Shown: in pieces, positions 17,409 through 26,177 of the stretch
Numbering within the stretch: position 1 is the first letter of the stretch
How the letters are laid out: every line of letters starts with the position of its first letter
Assembly (NCBI GenBank): GCA_965215385.1
Contig: OZ244059.1
Coordinates: forward strand, 2,604,001-2,668,000
Source of the DNA: JAPORY01 sp965215385
GTDB taxonomy: Bacteria; Pseudomonadota; Alphaproteobacteria; Rhodobacterales; Rhodobacteraceae
Direction: 5' to 3'
Length of the DNA stretch: 64,000 bases
Made by a program: the position numbers and the translations under genes
The notes under the pieces: generated by a model
Told to the model about the DNA's origin: nothing
The model's input: the letters and a program-made list of their open reading frames with translations, nothing else
The model's database searches: none

Positions 17409-19019
17409 ATGGCCTATACCTATCGACCCTATCCGCCTAGTCCCATCGGGGAACTTCAAGTCAAAAGACAGCATCACTCCGTGGTGATTGTCGGTGCGGG
17501 CCCCGTTGGATTGACTTTGGCGATTGATTTGGCATCACGAAACATTGCTTCTGTAGTTCTTGACGACAATAATGTCGTATCCGTAGGATCACGCGCCATA
17601 TGTTGGGCAAAGCGCACCCTTGAGATCTTCGATCGGCTAGGGGTCGGTGAGCGGATGCTGGCCAAGGGCATTACTTGGAAAATCGGGCGCCAGTTCCACG
17701 GCGATCAAGAACTTTTTTCGTTCGATTTATTGCCTGAAGCCGGCCACAAATATCCCGCCTTTATTAATCTGCAGCAATATTATGTTGAGCAGTACTTAAT
17801 AGAGCGCACGCACGATTTCTCAGAATTGATTGAGATTAGATTTAAACATGAAGTCATTGATCATATCGATCACGGCACTCATGTTGGCGTATCAGTCCGG
17901 ACGCCTGAGGGCAGCTATTCGTTGGATGCTGACTGGTATGTCGCCTGCGACGGTGCCGGTTCGACCAGCCGTGACCGCCTGGGGTTAGAACTAATTGGAA
18001 AACCGTTTGAAGAGAAGTTCCTGATCGCTGACATTGAAATGGAAACGAGTCCATTCGGTTCTGATGCGATTGCTGAGCGTTGGTTTTGGTTTGATCCAAC
18101 TTTCCACACTGGTAAGTCAGCCCTGTTTCATATGCAGCCAGACAATGTCTACCGCATTGATCTGCAGCTTGATGCTACGGTCGTCTCGCAGGAGGAAACA
18201 GTGGCGGATTTCGCGCTGTCGTGTATTCGCGCTATTGTCGGCGCGGCACAGTTTCGGCTGGACTGGGCCAGCATCTATAGATTTCGGTGTGCCCGATTGG
18301 ATAACTTTGTGCACGGACGTGTTATCTTTGCTGGTGATAGTGCGCATGTTGTTTCTCCCTTTGGCGCTCGGGGTGGCAACGGCGGCATCCAAGATGCCGA
18401 CAATCTCGGTTGGAAGCTTGCCGCTGTGATCAACGGGGAAGCGCCGATGCGATTGATCGAAACCTATCATGAAGAGCGGTCAGCGGCAGCCGACGAGAAT
18501 ATCCAGGCCTCTTCGCGCACAACTAACTTTATGACCCCCAAGTCAGCCATCGAGTCGCTGTTTCGCGGTGAGACACTGCGGCTTGCGGTCGCTCAACCTT
18601 TCGCTAGAACGCTCTTGAATTCCGGGCGCTTGTCGGTGCCATATGTTATGAATAATTCCCCATTGCATACGCTGAGCGACGCCGGACAAATGTTAGGGTC
18701 AGCTGCTGTCGATTTGCCGCTGATCGGTGACGAGCCGACAGAAAAGGGTTGGTTGATTGAGCAGGTGCAAGGATCATTTGTGCTAGTTGGATTTAGAAGC
18801 GTTGATCTGCCGCAAGTCGGCGATGTTCGCTGTATTGGCATCAATCAGAAAGGCGGCGAGGTAAGCTTTTGCGCTGAAGATCAGGTGGTACGGCAGCGAT
18901 ACGGAACCGACATTGCCTATTTGTTTCGTCCTGATGGTCATATTTGCGCCGCATTTGCGGCACCAACGGTTGCCGAGGTTACCGCGGCTCGAGATCGTGC
19001 GCTTACGAAACACCGCTAG
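17409..19019 (+). CDS. FAD-dependent aromatic hydroxylase (PheA/MhpA-type)
   Basis: 536 residues. The N-terminal dinucleotide-binding motif VIVGAGPVGLTLAIDLASR (about residues 25-45), the DG-type stretch WYVACDGAGSTSRDRLGL and the FAD-phosphate motif RVIFAGDSAHVVSPFGARGGNGGIQDADNL place it among class A flavin monooxygenases. These hydroxylate phenolic rings using NAD(P)H and oxygen. It is followed by DUF2783 19 bases on and preceded by the MBL protein and hmgA. This trio recurs in alphaproteobacteria, so an aromatic-acid substrate is likely; which one is not visible. Confidence 0.9.
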   Translation: MAYTYRPYPPSPIGELQVKRQHHSVVIVGAGPVGLTLAIDLASRNIASVVLDDNNVVSVGSRAICWAKRTLEIFDRLGVGERMLAKGITWKIGRQFHGDQELFSFDLLPEAGHKYPAFINLQQYYVEQYLIERTHDFSELIEIRFKHEVIDHIDHGTHVGVSVRTPEGSYSLDADWYVACDGAGSTSRDRLGLELIGKPFEEKFLIADIEMETSPFGSDAIAERWFWFDPTFHTGKSALFHMQPDNVYRIDLQLDATVVSQEETVADFALSCIRAIVGAAQFRLDWASIYRFRCARLDNFVHGRVIFAGDSAHVVSPFGARGGNGGIQDADNLGWKLAAVINGEAPMRLIETYHEERSAAADENIQASSRTTNFMTPKSAIESLFRGETLRLAVAQPFARTLLNSGRLSVPYVMNNSPLHTLSDAGQMLGSAAVDLPLIGDEPTEKGWLIEQVQGSFVLVGFRSVDLPQVGDVRCIGINQKGGEVSFCAEDQVVRQRYGTDIAYLFRPDGHICAAFAAPTVAEVTAARDRALTKHR

Positions 19020-19037
19020 TTTTGGAATAGGGAATTA

Positions 19038-19241
19038 ATGATGTCACGAATCTTCGAGGATCGACTGAGTCCAAGACAGGACGAGTTTTTCGAGGCACTC
19101 ATTGCGGCACATGATGGCTTGTCGGAAAGTGAGAGCCACGCCTTGAATGCGCGAGTGATTCTGCTGCTAGCAAACTTGGTTCACGACATTGATCAAATTA
19201 AGGAAGTTCTCAAGGTCGCTCGGTCCTATTCAGTAAGCTGA
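19038..19241 (+). CDS. DUF2783 domain protein
   Basis: 67 residues, helical, with the DUF2783 pattern DEFFEALIAAHDGLSESESHALNARVILLLAN. Two adjacent ATG codons occur at the start. It almost always accompanies an FAD monooxygenase of the preceding type and is presumably an accessory subunit or regulator. The mechanism is not known to me. Confidence 0.85.
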   Translation: MMSRIFEDRLSPRQDEFFEALIAAHDGLSESESHALNARVILLLANLVHDIDQIKEVLKVARSYSVS

Positions 19242-19332
19242 AGCTGCATCTCTGGCGATTACTAAACGAAATTGGGATACCATGATTGAACGTAACGGGC
19301 ATTGGCGATCATGCCGAGTCATCTGTAACATA

Positions 19333-19366
19333 GGTAGTGTCTCACTTTGAAATTTTCTCTTGCCTG
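19333..19366 (+). repeat. Cassette-end repeat, copy c
   Basis: GGTAGTGTCTCACTTTGAAA with the AT-rich tail TTTTCTCTTGCCTG. It starts 92 bases after the DUF2783 gene and is the left end of cassette 2. Confidence 0.7.
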
Positions 19367-19420
19367 TACCGAGGCAGAGGTTGTAGCGTCGGAGCCATCA
19401 AACAACTGGAGGAATTTTCC

Positions 19421-19456
19421 ATGCGACGTCACCTCCCCCCAATGGCCTTAACTTAA
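19421..19456 (+). pseudogene. Relic start of a further cassette-family gene
   Basis: ATG at 19421 with GGAGG 7 bases upstream, then MRRHLPPMALT and a stop at 19454-19456. It contains six consecutive C at 19435-19440 in the same position as the long tracts of the other two family members. It looks like the orphaned 5' end of another secreted-protein gene. Nothing supportable follows until 20061; 19457-20060 has only short frames. Confidence 0.35.
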
Positions 19457-20060
19457 GGAAGGTGGCGCCTTAACGTCAGGGAGGCCCTAATTTTTGCGTT
19501 TTCGGCGGGTTTACTGCAAGACGCTTCGGGTGGATTCCTCTTCCCTATTAACTTCTGACAAACCCGTGCAATACACTTGGCAGTTTTTTCTGATCAACTG
19601 GGAAGATAAGGGTATCCATCTTTTAATACGGCTCAAGAGCATGTTTTCTAAACTCTCAAGAAGGCGAGAGGCCGCGGTATGTTGCTGGTTTTGCTGAGGG
19701 TATTGCATCTGTTGGACTGATATTGAAAAACTGCCGTTGAGCTCACACTGATTGGTGACGAAAAAAGACCGCAAGAACAAGACACTGTCAGCCGATAGAT
19801 TGAGCATAGACATGATGGCTTTACACAATTGTTCAGCTTGCTACATTGAGATAAAACAATCGCCAAAACATGTTGCAGAAGGAAATTAGGGCACTTGATG
19901 CCCGATTTTCGGGCATTTATTTCGAAAAGCATGTTGATCTGATCGCATTTATCGCCGGAGGAGATCATGGATGAAAGACTTGATGAAGTCAATTTGAAAA
20001 GCTAACACAAAAAAATCGATCAATTATTGACAATAGAATAGAATCAAGGAGGTATTCACA

Positions 20061-20710
20061 ATGAACCTTGCGAAGCTCACAAAAGATTTAGGGCATCAAA
20101 GTAAGTTAATGCCATTGCCCCCCCCCCCCTTGACCGCCTGACCCTTCTGGTCACCGCCATGGTGACCCTGACGCTGGCCACCGCCTTGGCTTTGCCCGCC
20201 GCGGTGCACGCCCAGACGCAGGGACAAGATGCCTGCCCGGACGGCGTGACGGAGAAAGGTGGGAACCTCGTCGTCAAGAATGTCGAGGCAACCCAGGCCA
20301 CAATTGGAGGTTTTCTCAACGGGTACGGCGCAGCTGATATCAGAACTTTACCAGAGGTCAGCGGAGACAGCTCCGATTGGGACCTCGCCATTCTGTATTC
20401 CGGTGTGAGAGGATACGGGTACGCCGAAAGCGACAGAGACGCCCGAAGTTTTGGAAATAACCAGGTCCGGGTCCAGGACGGCGATCTCATTCATGGGGCA
20501 TGGTTTCACGCGGGGACAGCCGGGAGGTTCATCGGTCCCGCCCTCGGAGACTCAACAGTCCACAGCCTGATCCCATCGACCACATATGTGGTGCAGCTGG
20601 TTGTCGGCGAGTTGAGGGACGGTAATGATGTTGTGACGGATCAATTCGTGAGCACTGCTTACCCTGTTTTGGTCCAAAAATGCTTCCAGACGGCGGCCTC
20701 GCCCAGTTAG
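20061..20710 (+). pseudogene. Phase-variable secreted protein, OFF in this sequence
   Basis: ATG 20061 with AAGGAGG upstream reads MNLAKLTKDLGHQSKLMPL into twelve C (20118-20129) and then stops at TGA 20139. One more C (13), or two fewer (10), would join it to the open frame ending at 20710. The joined protein would be about 216 residues, with a proline run, a hydrophobic signal segment (LTLLVTAMVTLTLATALAL) and cleavage near VHAQ. The mature part is beta-rich with STTYVVQLVVGEL (fibronectin-III-like) and ends KCFQTAASPS. It stops at the point where the Cys-rich C-terminus would begin. It is best read as a switched-off contingency gene rather than a dead one. Function unknown. Confidence 0.65.
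20118..20129 (+). repeat. Poly-C (12) slippage tract
   Basis: Twelve consecutive C at codons 20-23, immediately before the signal-peptide core. The present length is out of frame with the downstream coding part. Confidence 0.9.
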
Positions 20711-20930
20711 CGGCCGCGATCGAGAGGGACCGGCGGGGCACCGTCGCGTCCTGACCGCCGGCCGATCGGACCCACCCACCCAGATCCACCCATGGGGGCG
20801 GCCACTGTGTCGCCCCTCGTGTCCTGTCCAGGACAAGACGAACATGAGTGCATGGAAAGTCAGGGCTGTGTCAGGCCCCGCGTGACCAATCGCCTGTGCA
20901 ATCGGTCATGCGGGGGTTCAAGAAGGCGGG

Positions 20931-21326
20931 ATGGAGACTCCCATGCAGGTGAAAGATCTCGGCGCATCCCAACCACTGGCGGCACAGTCCGGCACTCTCT
21001 CCAGCCTGAAGAAGAGTACGCGCTACACATTCATTATGTACAACGATGCCGCAAGACCATATGCAAATCCGATAGCCCGCCGCTGCTTCAAGACTCGTCG
21101 CGAGTTCACGACTGCCGAGCAGAACCTGTTTCTCGTTGGCAGTGAGTGGGCACCCAACCTAGCCCAATATAACCGGACCGGGTGCTATGCGGTGGCCCGC
21201 ACGCGGCAGGACATTCGGGACTGCTATTGCAACGGCACGCGCAACGGAACACACATCCTCGCCGGCCAGACTGTGGCGAGCCAGGCGCAAAGGCAGTATC
21301 TCAATTGTCCGGACCTCGACAGCTGA
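20931..21326 (+). CDS. Cys-rich C-terminal module of the secreted family, copy 1
   Basis: 131 residues from the first ATG, but it has no signal peptide and starts inside a fibronectin-III-like half domain (SSLKKSTRYTFIMYNDAA). It is therefore probably the 3' part of a longer gene cut at the left edge of the duplicated block. RRCFKT leads into the family C-terminus TGCYAVARTRQDIRDCYCNGTRNG and ends QYLNCPDLDS. It lies 220 bases after the preceding gene in another frame, so it is not simply that gene's tail. Whether it is expressed is unclear. Confidence 0.55.
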   Translation: METPMQVKDLGASQPLAAQSGTLSSLKKSTRYTFIMYNDAARPYANPIARRCFKTRREFTTAEQNLFLVGSEWAPNLAQYNRTGCYAVARTRQDIRDCYCNGTRNGTHILAGQTVASQAQRQYLNCPDLDS

Positions 21327-21415
21327 GCCATCCGGTTATCTGGAGTGCGGGCCACGCGAGGGCGTCAATCCCAAAACCGGATATCGCTGGAGGATCGCGG
21401 AACATCCCGAACACG

Positions 21416-21439
21416 GGGCGGCCTGCGGGCCGCCCTTTT
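21416..21439 (+). terminator. Rho-independent terminator, copy 1
   Basis: Perfect 8-bp stem GGGCGGCC/GGCCGCCC with TGCG loop and TTTT, 90 bases after the module stop. Duplicated at 23276-23299. Confidence 0.85.
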
Positions 21440-21453
21440 CGTCATTGCGACGA

Positions 21454-21473
21454 TTTCAAACTGAGACACTACC
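21454..21473 (-). repeat. Cassette-end repeat, copy d
   Basis: Minus-strand GGTAGTGTCTCAGTTTGAAA, identical in its 20-base core to copy a. It is the right end of cassette 2. Confidence 0.75.
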
Positions 21474-21824
21474 TATCCGAGCATCCAAAGCCCGACATTG
21501 CCGAAAGGAACTTCGTCGCTTTGGCGGGATTCTCGCTGACCCGCACGACACGGGTGTGAACGCTGCCGAGAAAGAAGCGTCACTGAATGAGGTAAAAGCG
21601 CGTAATCATTGGCAAATTCTACTCGGACCGTGGTTGCTAGCCCGAAAAGATTACAATTGGTCGAGAAATTCATCGACGAGGAACTGGCGAGATTGCTGGC
21701 CGAATCGCCGATCAAGGTATCGCCAACCATGTTTCAGGACTTGCTAAATTGCAACGTAAGATTGGGAGGAGCTTGACCTAAACTCTCGCGGGAGATAGAA
21801 CTGGACTAGTAGGATTCAACCAGG

Positions 21825-22079
21825 ACAGATGAGCACGATAACGCGCTGGCGATTGCCGAGCTGAAAGGCCAGATCACGGCACTGGAGGAACGCATGGAAA
21901 CGAAGCAAGCGGAATACCGCACCGACATATCGCTCTTGGCAGAAAAGATGTCCGAGAACATCGGTAGGATCGAAAAAGACGCCGCACAGCGCGAGACGCG
22001 GTTAATACTCGCAGTCGCGGGGATGCTCGCCCTCGCGGTGGCGGTCCTCGGCTTTCTGATCGGTTTGCCAACCGACTAG
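21825..22079 (+). pseudogene. Coiled-coil protein with C-terminal membrane anchor, 5' lost
   Basis: The frame DEHDNALAIAELKGQITALEERMETKQAEYR ... IEKDAAQRETRLILAVAGMLALAVAVLGFLIGL is a heptad-rich helix ending in one transmembrane segment, resembling small CCDC90/DUF1640-type or phage-associated membrane proteins. An ATG exists at 21894, but the coiled coil clearly continues upstream to about 21825, where the frame loses coding sense. Truncated remnant. Confidence 0.45.
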
Positions 22080-22712
22080 TTTGAACCGTCAAAACCAGTC
22101 AAATTGGGTAAAATTCTTCGAATTCGCGTAAATTCGGTTGCGTGAGGCACTCGCACGCGGCGTTCGTGGGTAAATAACCCTTGCGACTCGCAACGAACGC
22201 AACGCTAGAGCACCTCCTTTTGCGCAATTTGGTGGGTTTTTGTCGACCTCTTACGCAGAGAGTCGGGGACAATTCGTCAAGGAAATCCGTTTCATTCAAC
22301 GCCGTCCGCAAAGCCCGATGGTTTGAACGGCGGGTATTGAAGACGGAAATGGTGACCAGAATCCAGTCAATTGTTAAGGCGAGAGATCAATCGCCCTCGC
22401 GGTTGGCCAGCCTCTCTAAGCAACTGCAAAAACACCATAGCGAAGTTACGTCCGTTACCGCCTTCTTAGCGTCGCGCCGTGTCGATTCCCATGCCAATGA
22501 CTCGCCGAGCAATGCCACGGTGGCACTACCGATTGATGACCAAATTACCCAAGCGTTGTAGAAAGCCGAAACGCAGTTCATGAAACTGACCGACAAAGCG
22601 AGCTGGCTGAAAGTCCATATACCATCACGCGATATTATCACGGGGCTTGAGGCGATCCTTGCCTTCGATTCCTCGTATGTACAACACAACAGAATCTTTG
22701 AAAGGATGGGGT

Positions 22713-22746
22713 TGTGGATAAGTTTCCATGGTTGTCCTGTGGATAA
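22713..22746 (-). promoter_or_regulatory. Two perfect DnaA boxes
   Basis: TTATCCACA occurs twice on the minus strand, at 22713-22721 and 22738-22746, same orientation, 25 bases apart, followed by an AT-rich stretch (TTTTTTGTTAGA). Perfect matches to the DnaA consensus this close together are rarely accidental. It may be a piece of a replication origin or a DnaA-regulated site carried in by the cassette region. Confidence 0.5.
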
Positions 22747-22802
22747 CTTCTAACTTTTCAACGCCATTTTTTGTTAGACTCTGGAGCGGGATGGGGACTC
22801 CC

Positions 22803-23186
22803 ATGCAGGTGAAAGATCTCGGCACATCCCAACCACTGGCGGCACAGTCCGGCACTTTCTCCAGCCTGAAGAAGAATACGCGCTACACATTCATTATGTA
22901 CAACGATGCCGCAAGACCATATACAAATCCGATAGCCCGCCTCTGCTTCAAGACTCGTGGCGAGTTCACGACTGCCGAGCAGAACCTGTTTCTCGTTGGC
23001 AGTGAGTGGGCACCCAACCTAGCCCAATATAACCGGACCGGGTGCTATGCGGTGGCCCGCACGCGGCAGGACATTCGGGACTGCTATTGCAACGGCACGC
23101 GCAACGGAACACACATCCTCGCCGGCCAGACTGTGGCGAGCCAGGCGCAAAGGCAGTATCTCAATTGTCCGGACCTCGACAGCTGA
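22803..23186 (+). CDS. Cys-rich C-terminal module of the secreted family, copy 2
   Basis: Nearly identical to 20931-21326 (differences such as Gly-Thr-Ser for Gly-Ala-Ser near the start, Leu for Arg before CFKT). The frame stays open upstream to 22728 through MVVLWITSNFSTPFFVRL, which is hydrophobic but not a clear signal peptide and lies outside the duplicated block. The family motif GCYAVART ... CYCNGTRNG is intact. Probably a silent or donor copy. Expression uncertain. Confidence 0.5.
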   Translation: MQVKDLGTSQPLAAQSGTFSSLKKNTRYTFIMYNDAARPYTNPIARLCFKTRGEFTTAEQNLFLVGSEWAPNLAQYNRTGCYAVARTRQDIRDCYCNGTRNGTHILAGQTVASQAQRQYLNCPDLDS

Positions 23187-23275
23187 GCCATCCGGTTCTC
23201 GGGAGTGCGGGCCACGCGAGGGCGTCAATCCCAAAACCGGATATCGCTGGAGGATCGCGGAACATCCCGAACACG

Positions 23276-23299
23276 GGGCGGCCTGCGGGCCGCCCTTTT
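23276..23299 (+). terminator. Rho-independent terminator, copy 2
   Basis: Identical to 21416-21439: GGGCGGCC/GGCCGCCC stem with TGCG loop and T-run. Confidence 0.85.
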
Positions 23300-23313
23300 C
23301 GTCATTGCGACGA

Positions 23314-23333
23314 TTTCAAACTGAGACACTACC
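23314..23333 (-). repeat. Cassette-end repeat, copy e
   Basis: Minus-strand GGTAGTGTCTCAGTTTGAAA. No matching left partner is seen for copy 2, so this cassette is either truncated or arose by duplication of the right half of cassette 2. The ridA stop codon is 14 bases away. Confidence 0.75.
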
Positions 23334-23346
23334 GTAACAGGCGAGT

Positions 23347-23757
23347 TCAGTCTCTCTTGTCCAAGGGTGCGTGCGCCCAAGCTTCGACCTCGACAAGAAA
23401 CTCTGGACGGGTAAAGCCAGAGACGATCAACAAGGTTGATGTCGGAAGCGAGTCTTCGTGAGCGGCACGCAAGAATTCATCGCGCGCCCGCATGTATCCG
23501 GTCATGTGTTCGCGATTGGTGACATATCCTGTCAGGTGAAATACATTTCGCGGCACCATATTTGCATCCGAAAGCACAGCTTTAATATTCCCAAAGCAAA
23601 TCTGCGCTTGCTGGAAAGCATCGGACGGAACGACGTTTGCTGTAGTTATTCCAAGTTGACCTGAGACCCTGACGACGCGGCCCTCTGCGGACAGTTCGAC
23701 CCCGTGAGAGTAACGTGCGAAGGGCTTTGGGATATTTAACGGTCGCAATGCTTTCAT
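23347..23757 (-). CDS. RidA family protein
   Basis: 136 residues of the YjgF/YER057c/UK114 fold. PFARYSHGVELSAEGRVVRVSGQLGI and GNIKAVLSDANMVPRNVFHLTGYVTN, then STLLIVSGFTRPEFLVEVEAWA match the family. Classical RidA ends with an Arg-containing loop that hydrolyses enamine/imine intermediates; here the equivalent region reads LIVSGFTRPEFLVEVEA, as in other subfamilies. Cytoplasmic trimer presumed. The 490 bases upstream (23758-24247) contain no supportable gene. Confidence 0.85.
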   Translation of the reverse strand: MKALRPLNIPKPFARYSHGVELSAEGRVVRVSGQLGITTANVVPSDAFQQAQICFGNIKAVLSDANMVPRNVFHLTGYVTNREHMTGYMRARDEFLRAAHEDSLPTSTLLIVSGFTRPEFLVEVEAWAHAPLDKRD

Positions 23758-24247
23758 GTTCTACTATCTCCGTTGCGGGCGGTTCGACGACGAGCGACAG
23801 CGAACCGCTGCATCGACAGTTTCTTTTACCCTGTTTGGGTATAGGGGACAACAAATTGTGGTCAAAACCTGATCACAGAGGCCGTTAGAAGGTCATGTTT
23901 GACACAACGATGCCTGGTGTTTTCACGGATACATTTGAGTTCCACCATAAATTCAGTGCCTCTCTTTAGAGCAATTTGGTTGTTTATTGTTTTCGCATCT
24001 GCGAGGCTCACCAAGTCAAGACAAGTCAAGAGTACCAAGAAAGAAGCGGTATCGCCCTGCGAACTAAGCTTGATCGTTATTCTGGGCACGAAAAGAAAAC
24101 GCATTCGGGCGTTAGTTTGTGTTTGTCCGAATCCCCCCAATGCTGTTCTCGCAACGCCCGTGATTTCGCGCGAAGTCGCCGTTTTGAGTTAACATTTGCG
24201 TTCTCACGATGAATTTTATAGAAGACTAATTTTGGGAGACCGTAACA
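23758..24247. other. Intergenic stretch between ridA and the binding protein
   Basis: Only short frames without family resemblance. It contains the upstream regions of two divergent genes. No clear operator or hairpin is seen. Confidence 0.4.
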
Positions 24248-25912
24248 ATGAAGTTTCTTTCACGGAGTGGTAAGCCACTTCCAAGAGCGATTGTCGAATG
24301 CGCTAGCAAGGTCGGAAACAATCTTATTGATCGGCGCGAGTTTTTGGCCATCGCCTCAGCCTACGGGGCGTCATCGGCTACCGCGTATGCAATGCTCGGT
24401 TTGACGGCACCGAAACCAGCTCAAGCGGCGAGTCCGAAAATGGGCGGTACGGTGCGAATACAACAAGAAGTGCGCGCACTCAAAGATACCCGAACCTACG
24501 ATTGGTCGCAAATCGCCAATTTTAGTCGTGGATGGCTTGAATATCTTGTTGAATATCGTCGGGACGGCACCTTTGGTCCCTTCCTCCTCGAAAGTTGGGA
24601 AATTAATGATGACGCAACCGTCTACACCCTAAAAGTTCGTCAGGGCGTAAAATGGAACAATGGCGACGATTTTACCGCTGCTGACGTCGCCCGCAATATC
24701 GAAAGATGGTGCGACAAAACCGTCGAAGGAAATTCGATGGCAGGGCGTATGGCAACGCTCATTGACCCAACGACCGAAAACGTTGCTGATGGGGTGATTG
24801 AAATTGTCGACGATCACACGGTTCGCTTGAATTTGCCAAAACCAGATATCTCAATCATTGCTAATATGTCTGACTATCCGGCCGCGATCGTCCATTCCTC
24901 ATATACCCCTGACAAAATGTTATCCAATCCGATCGGTACCGGGCCTTATCTCCCCGAAAGCCTTGAGGTCGGGGTTAAAGGCGTCCTGAGACGCAACGAC
25001 AACCATACCTGGTGGAACGCTGGAAACGGTGCTTGGCTCGAAAGCGTAGAGTTTATTGATTTCGGGACAGATCCTTCAGCGTGGGTTGCCGCGGCGGAAG
25101 CCGATGAAGTTGACATGCTATATTCAACGGATGGTGATTTCATTGAAATTATGGGTGCTCAAGACGGCTGGGTGCAGCACGAAATCGTCACGGCCGCGAC
25201 CATTGTCATTCGCCCCAATCAACTCGCGGAAGTGAATGGCACTCGGCCGTACGCAGATGCTCGCGTGCGTAAAGCGATCCAAATGGCGGTCGATAATGCG
25301 ATCTTGTTGGAACTCGGTTATGGCGGTCGTGGGATAACCGCAGAAAATCATCACATTGGGCCTATGCACCCCGAGTACGCCGAGCTGCCGCCGCAGAAAC
25401 ATGATCCGGCGGCGGCAAAAGCCTTGCTTGAAGAAGCCGGAATGGCCGATTTTGAGTTCGAGTTGATATCAATTGATGACGCTTGGCGCAAAGATACCAC
25501 CGATGCGGTCGCGGCTCAGTTGCGTGACGCTGGGTTCAATGTCAGTCGAACGGTGCTACCCGGCTCAACTTTCTGGAATGATTGGGCGAAATACCCTTTT
25601 AGTTCCACCAATTGGAACCATCGTCCTCTCGGTGTTCAGATATGGGCTTTAGCCTATCGCACCGGTGAAGCCTGGAACGAATTTGGGTATTCGAACCCGG
25701 AGTTCGACAAAATCTTGCAACAGGCCTTAGCTATTGCTGACCTTGATAAGCGTCGTGAACTGATGGCACTGGGGCAAAAGATTCTGCAAGATGATGGCGT
25801 TACGATTCAACCCTATTGGCGCTCGCTCTACAATCACACCAAATCCAATCTTGTTGGTGGGGAGCATCATATCAGCTTCGAGATTAACGCTGCCAAGCTG
25901 GCGTGGACTTGA
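24248..25912 (+). CDS. ABC transporter substrate-binding protein, peptide/nickel family 5, Tat-exported
   Basis: 554 residues. The N-terminus has DRREFLAIASAYGASS and a hydrophobic stretch ending AQA, a twin-arginine signal. The body matches SBP_bac_5 (oligopeptide/dipeptide binders): YTLKVRQGVKWNNGDDFTAADVARNIERW, GTGPYLPE and DARVRKAIQMAVDNAILLELGY. It captures a peptide-like solute in the periplasm. The permease and ATPase genes that normally follow are absent; cassette debris begins within 270 bases, so the operon was probably truncated. 25913-26177 has no gene. Confidence 0.9.
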   Translation: MKFLSRSGKPLPRAIVECASKVGNNLIDRREFLAIASAYGASSATAYAMLGLTAPKPAQAASPKMGGTVRIQQEVRALKDTRTYDWSQIANFSRGWLEYLVEYRRDGTFGPFLLESWEINDDATVYTLKVRQGVKWNNGDDFTAADVARNIERWCDKTVEGNSMAGRMATLIDPTTENVADGVIEIVDDHTVRLNLPKPDISIIANMSDYPAAIVHSSYTPDKMLSNPIGTGPYLPESLEVGVKGVLRRNDNHTWWNAGNGAWLESVEFIDFGTDPSAWVAAAEADEVDMLYSTDGDFIEIMGAQDGWVQHEIVTAATIVIRPNQLAEVNGTRPYADARVRKAIQMAVDNAILLELGYGGRGITAENHHIGPMHPEYAELPPQKHDPAAAKALLEEAGMADFEFELISIDDAWRKDTTDAVAAQLRDAGFNVSRTVLPGSTFWNDWAKYPFSSTNWNHRPLGVQIWALAYRTGEAWNEFGYSNPEFDKILQQALAIADLDKRRELMALGQKILQDDGVTIQPYWRSLYNHTKSNLVGGEHHISFEINAAKLAWT

Positions 25913-26177
25913 TTGAAACTTGAATAGGAGCTGGTACTACGACTGGCTCGAACTTTATTGCACTTGTGTAGGCCTCTTTCCCGATGTTTGAGTTGCTGAT
26001 GATAGGCTGCCAAGAGCCCGTCAGTTTTTTGATTGCGACTTGGCTAACGTCTGGGGTTTATGACAATATTCGCTATTCGGCGAAGAACGAACACGGGACC
26101 GCGCAAGTTCTTTCGATGGAATTACTTTCGTGACGTATTCCCACACGAACTTGCGTGGGTTGGAAATCGGGCAGAGG

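Larger units (their letters stand above)
19333..21473. mobile_element. Inverted-repeat-bounded cassette 2
   Basis: The left end at 19333-19366 (GGTAGTGTCTCACTTTGAAA, then TTTTCTCTTG) and the right end at 21454-21473 (inverted GGTAGTGTCTCAGTTTGAAA) enclose an out-of-frame phase-variable gene and a second C-terminal module with its terminator. It has no transposase. It is GC-rich at the right, AT-rich at the left. The right 548 bases are duplicated at 22786-23333. Confidence 0.6.
20926..21473 (+). repeat. 548-bp duplication, copy 1
   Basis: Nearly identical to 22786-23333 (constant offset of 1860 bases, only a few substitutions). It includes the Cys-rich module, the hairpin terminator and the cassette-end repeat d at 21454-21473. 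Confidence 0.9.
21474..22785. other. Spacer between the two duplicated modules
   Basis: Holds broken coding traces. Around 21630-21774 there is a frame with LQLVEKFIDEELARLLAESPIK ... NCNVRLGGA, unassigned. A coiled-coil membrane gene remnant follows (listed separately), and two DnaA boxes lie at the right. The 126-codon frame at 22181-22561 is not convincing. Confidence 0.45.
22786..23333 (+). repeat. 548-bp duplication, copy 2
   Basis: Second copy of 20926-21473. The junction at 22786 falls right after an AT-rich segment. The cassette-end repeat is 23314-23333. Confidence 0.9.

Noticed and set aside
22181..22561. 126-codon frame between the duplicated modules
   Set aside because: Composition is not protein-like, no start signal, overlaps other frames of equal quality.
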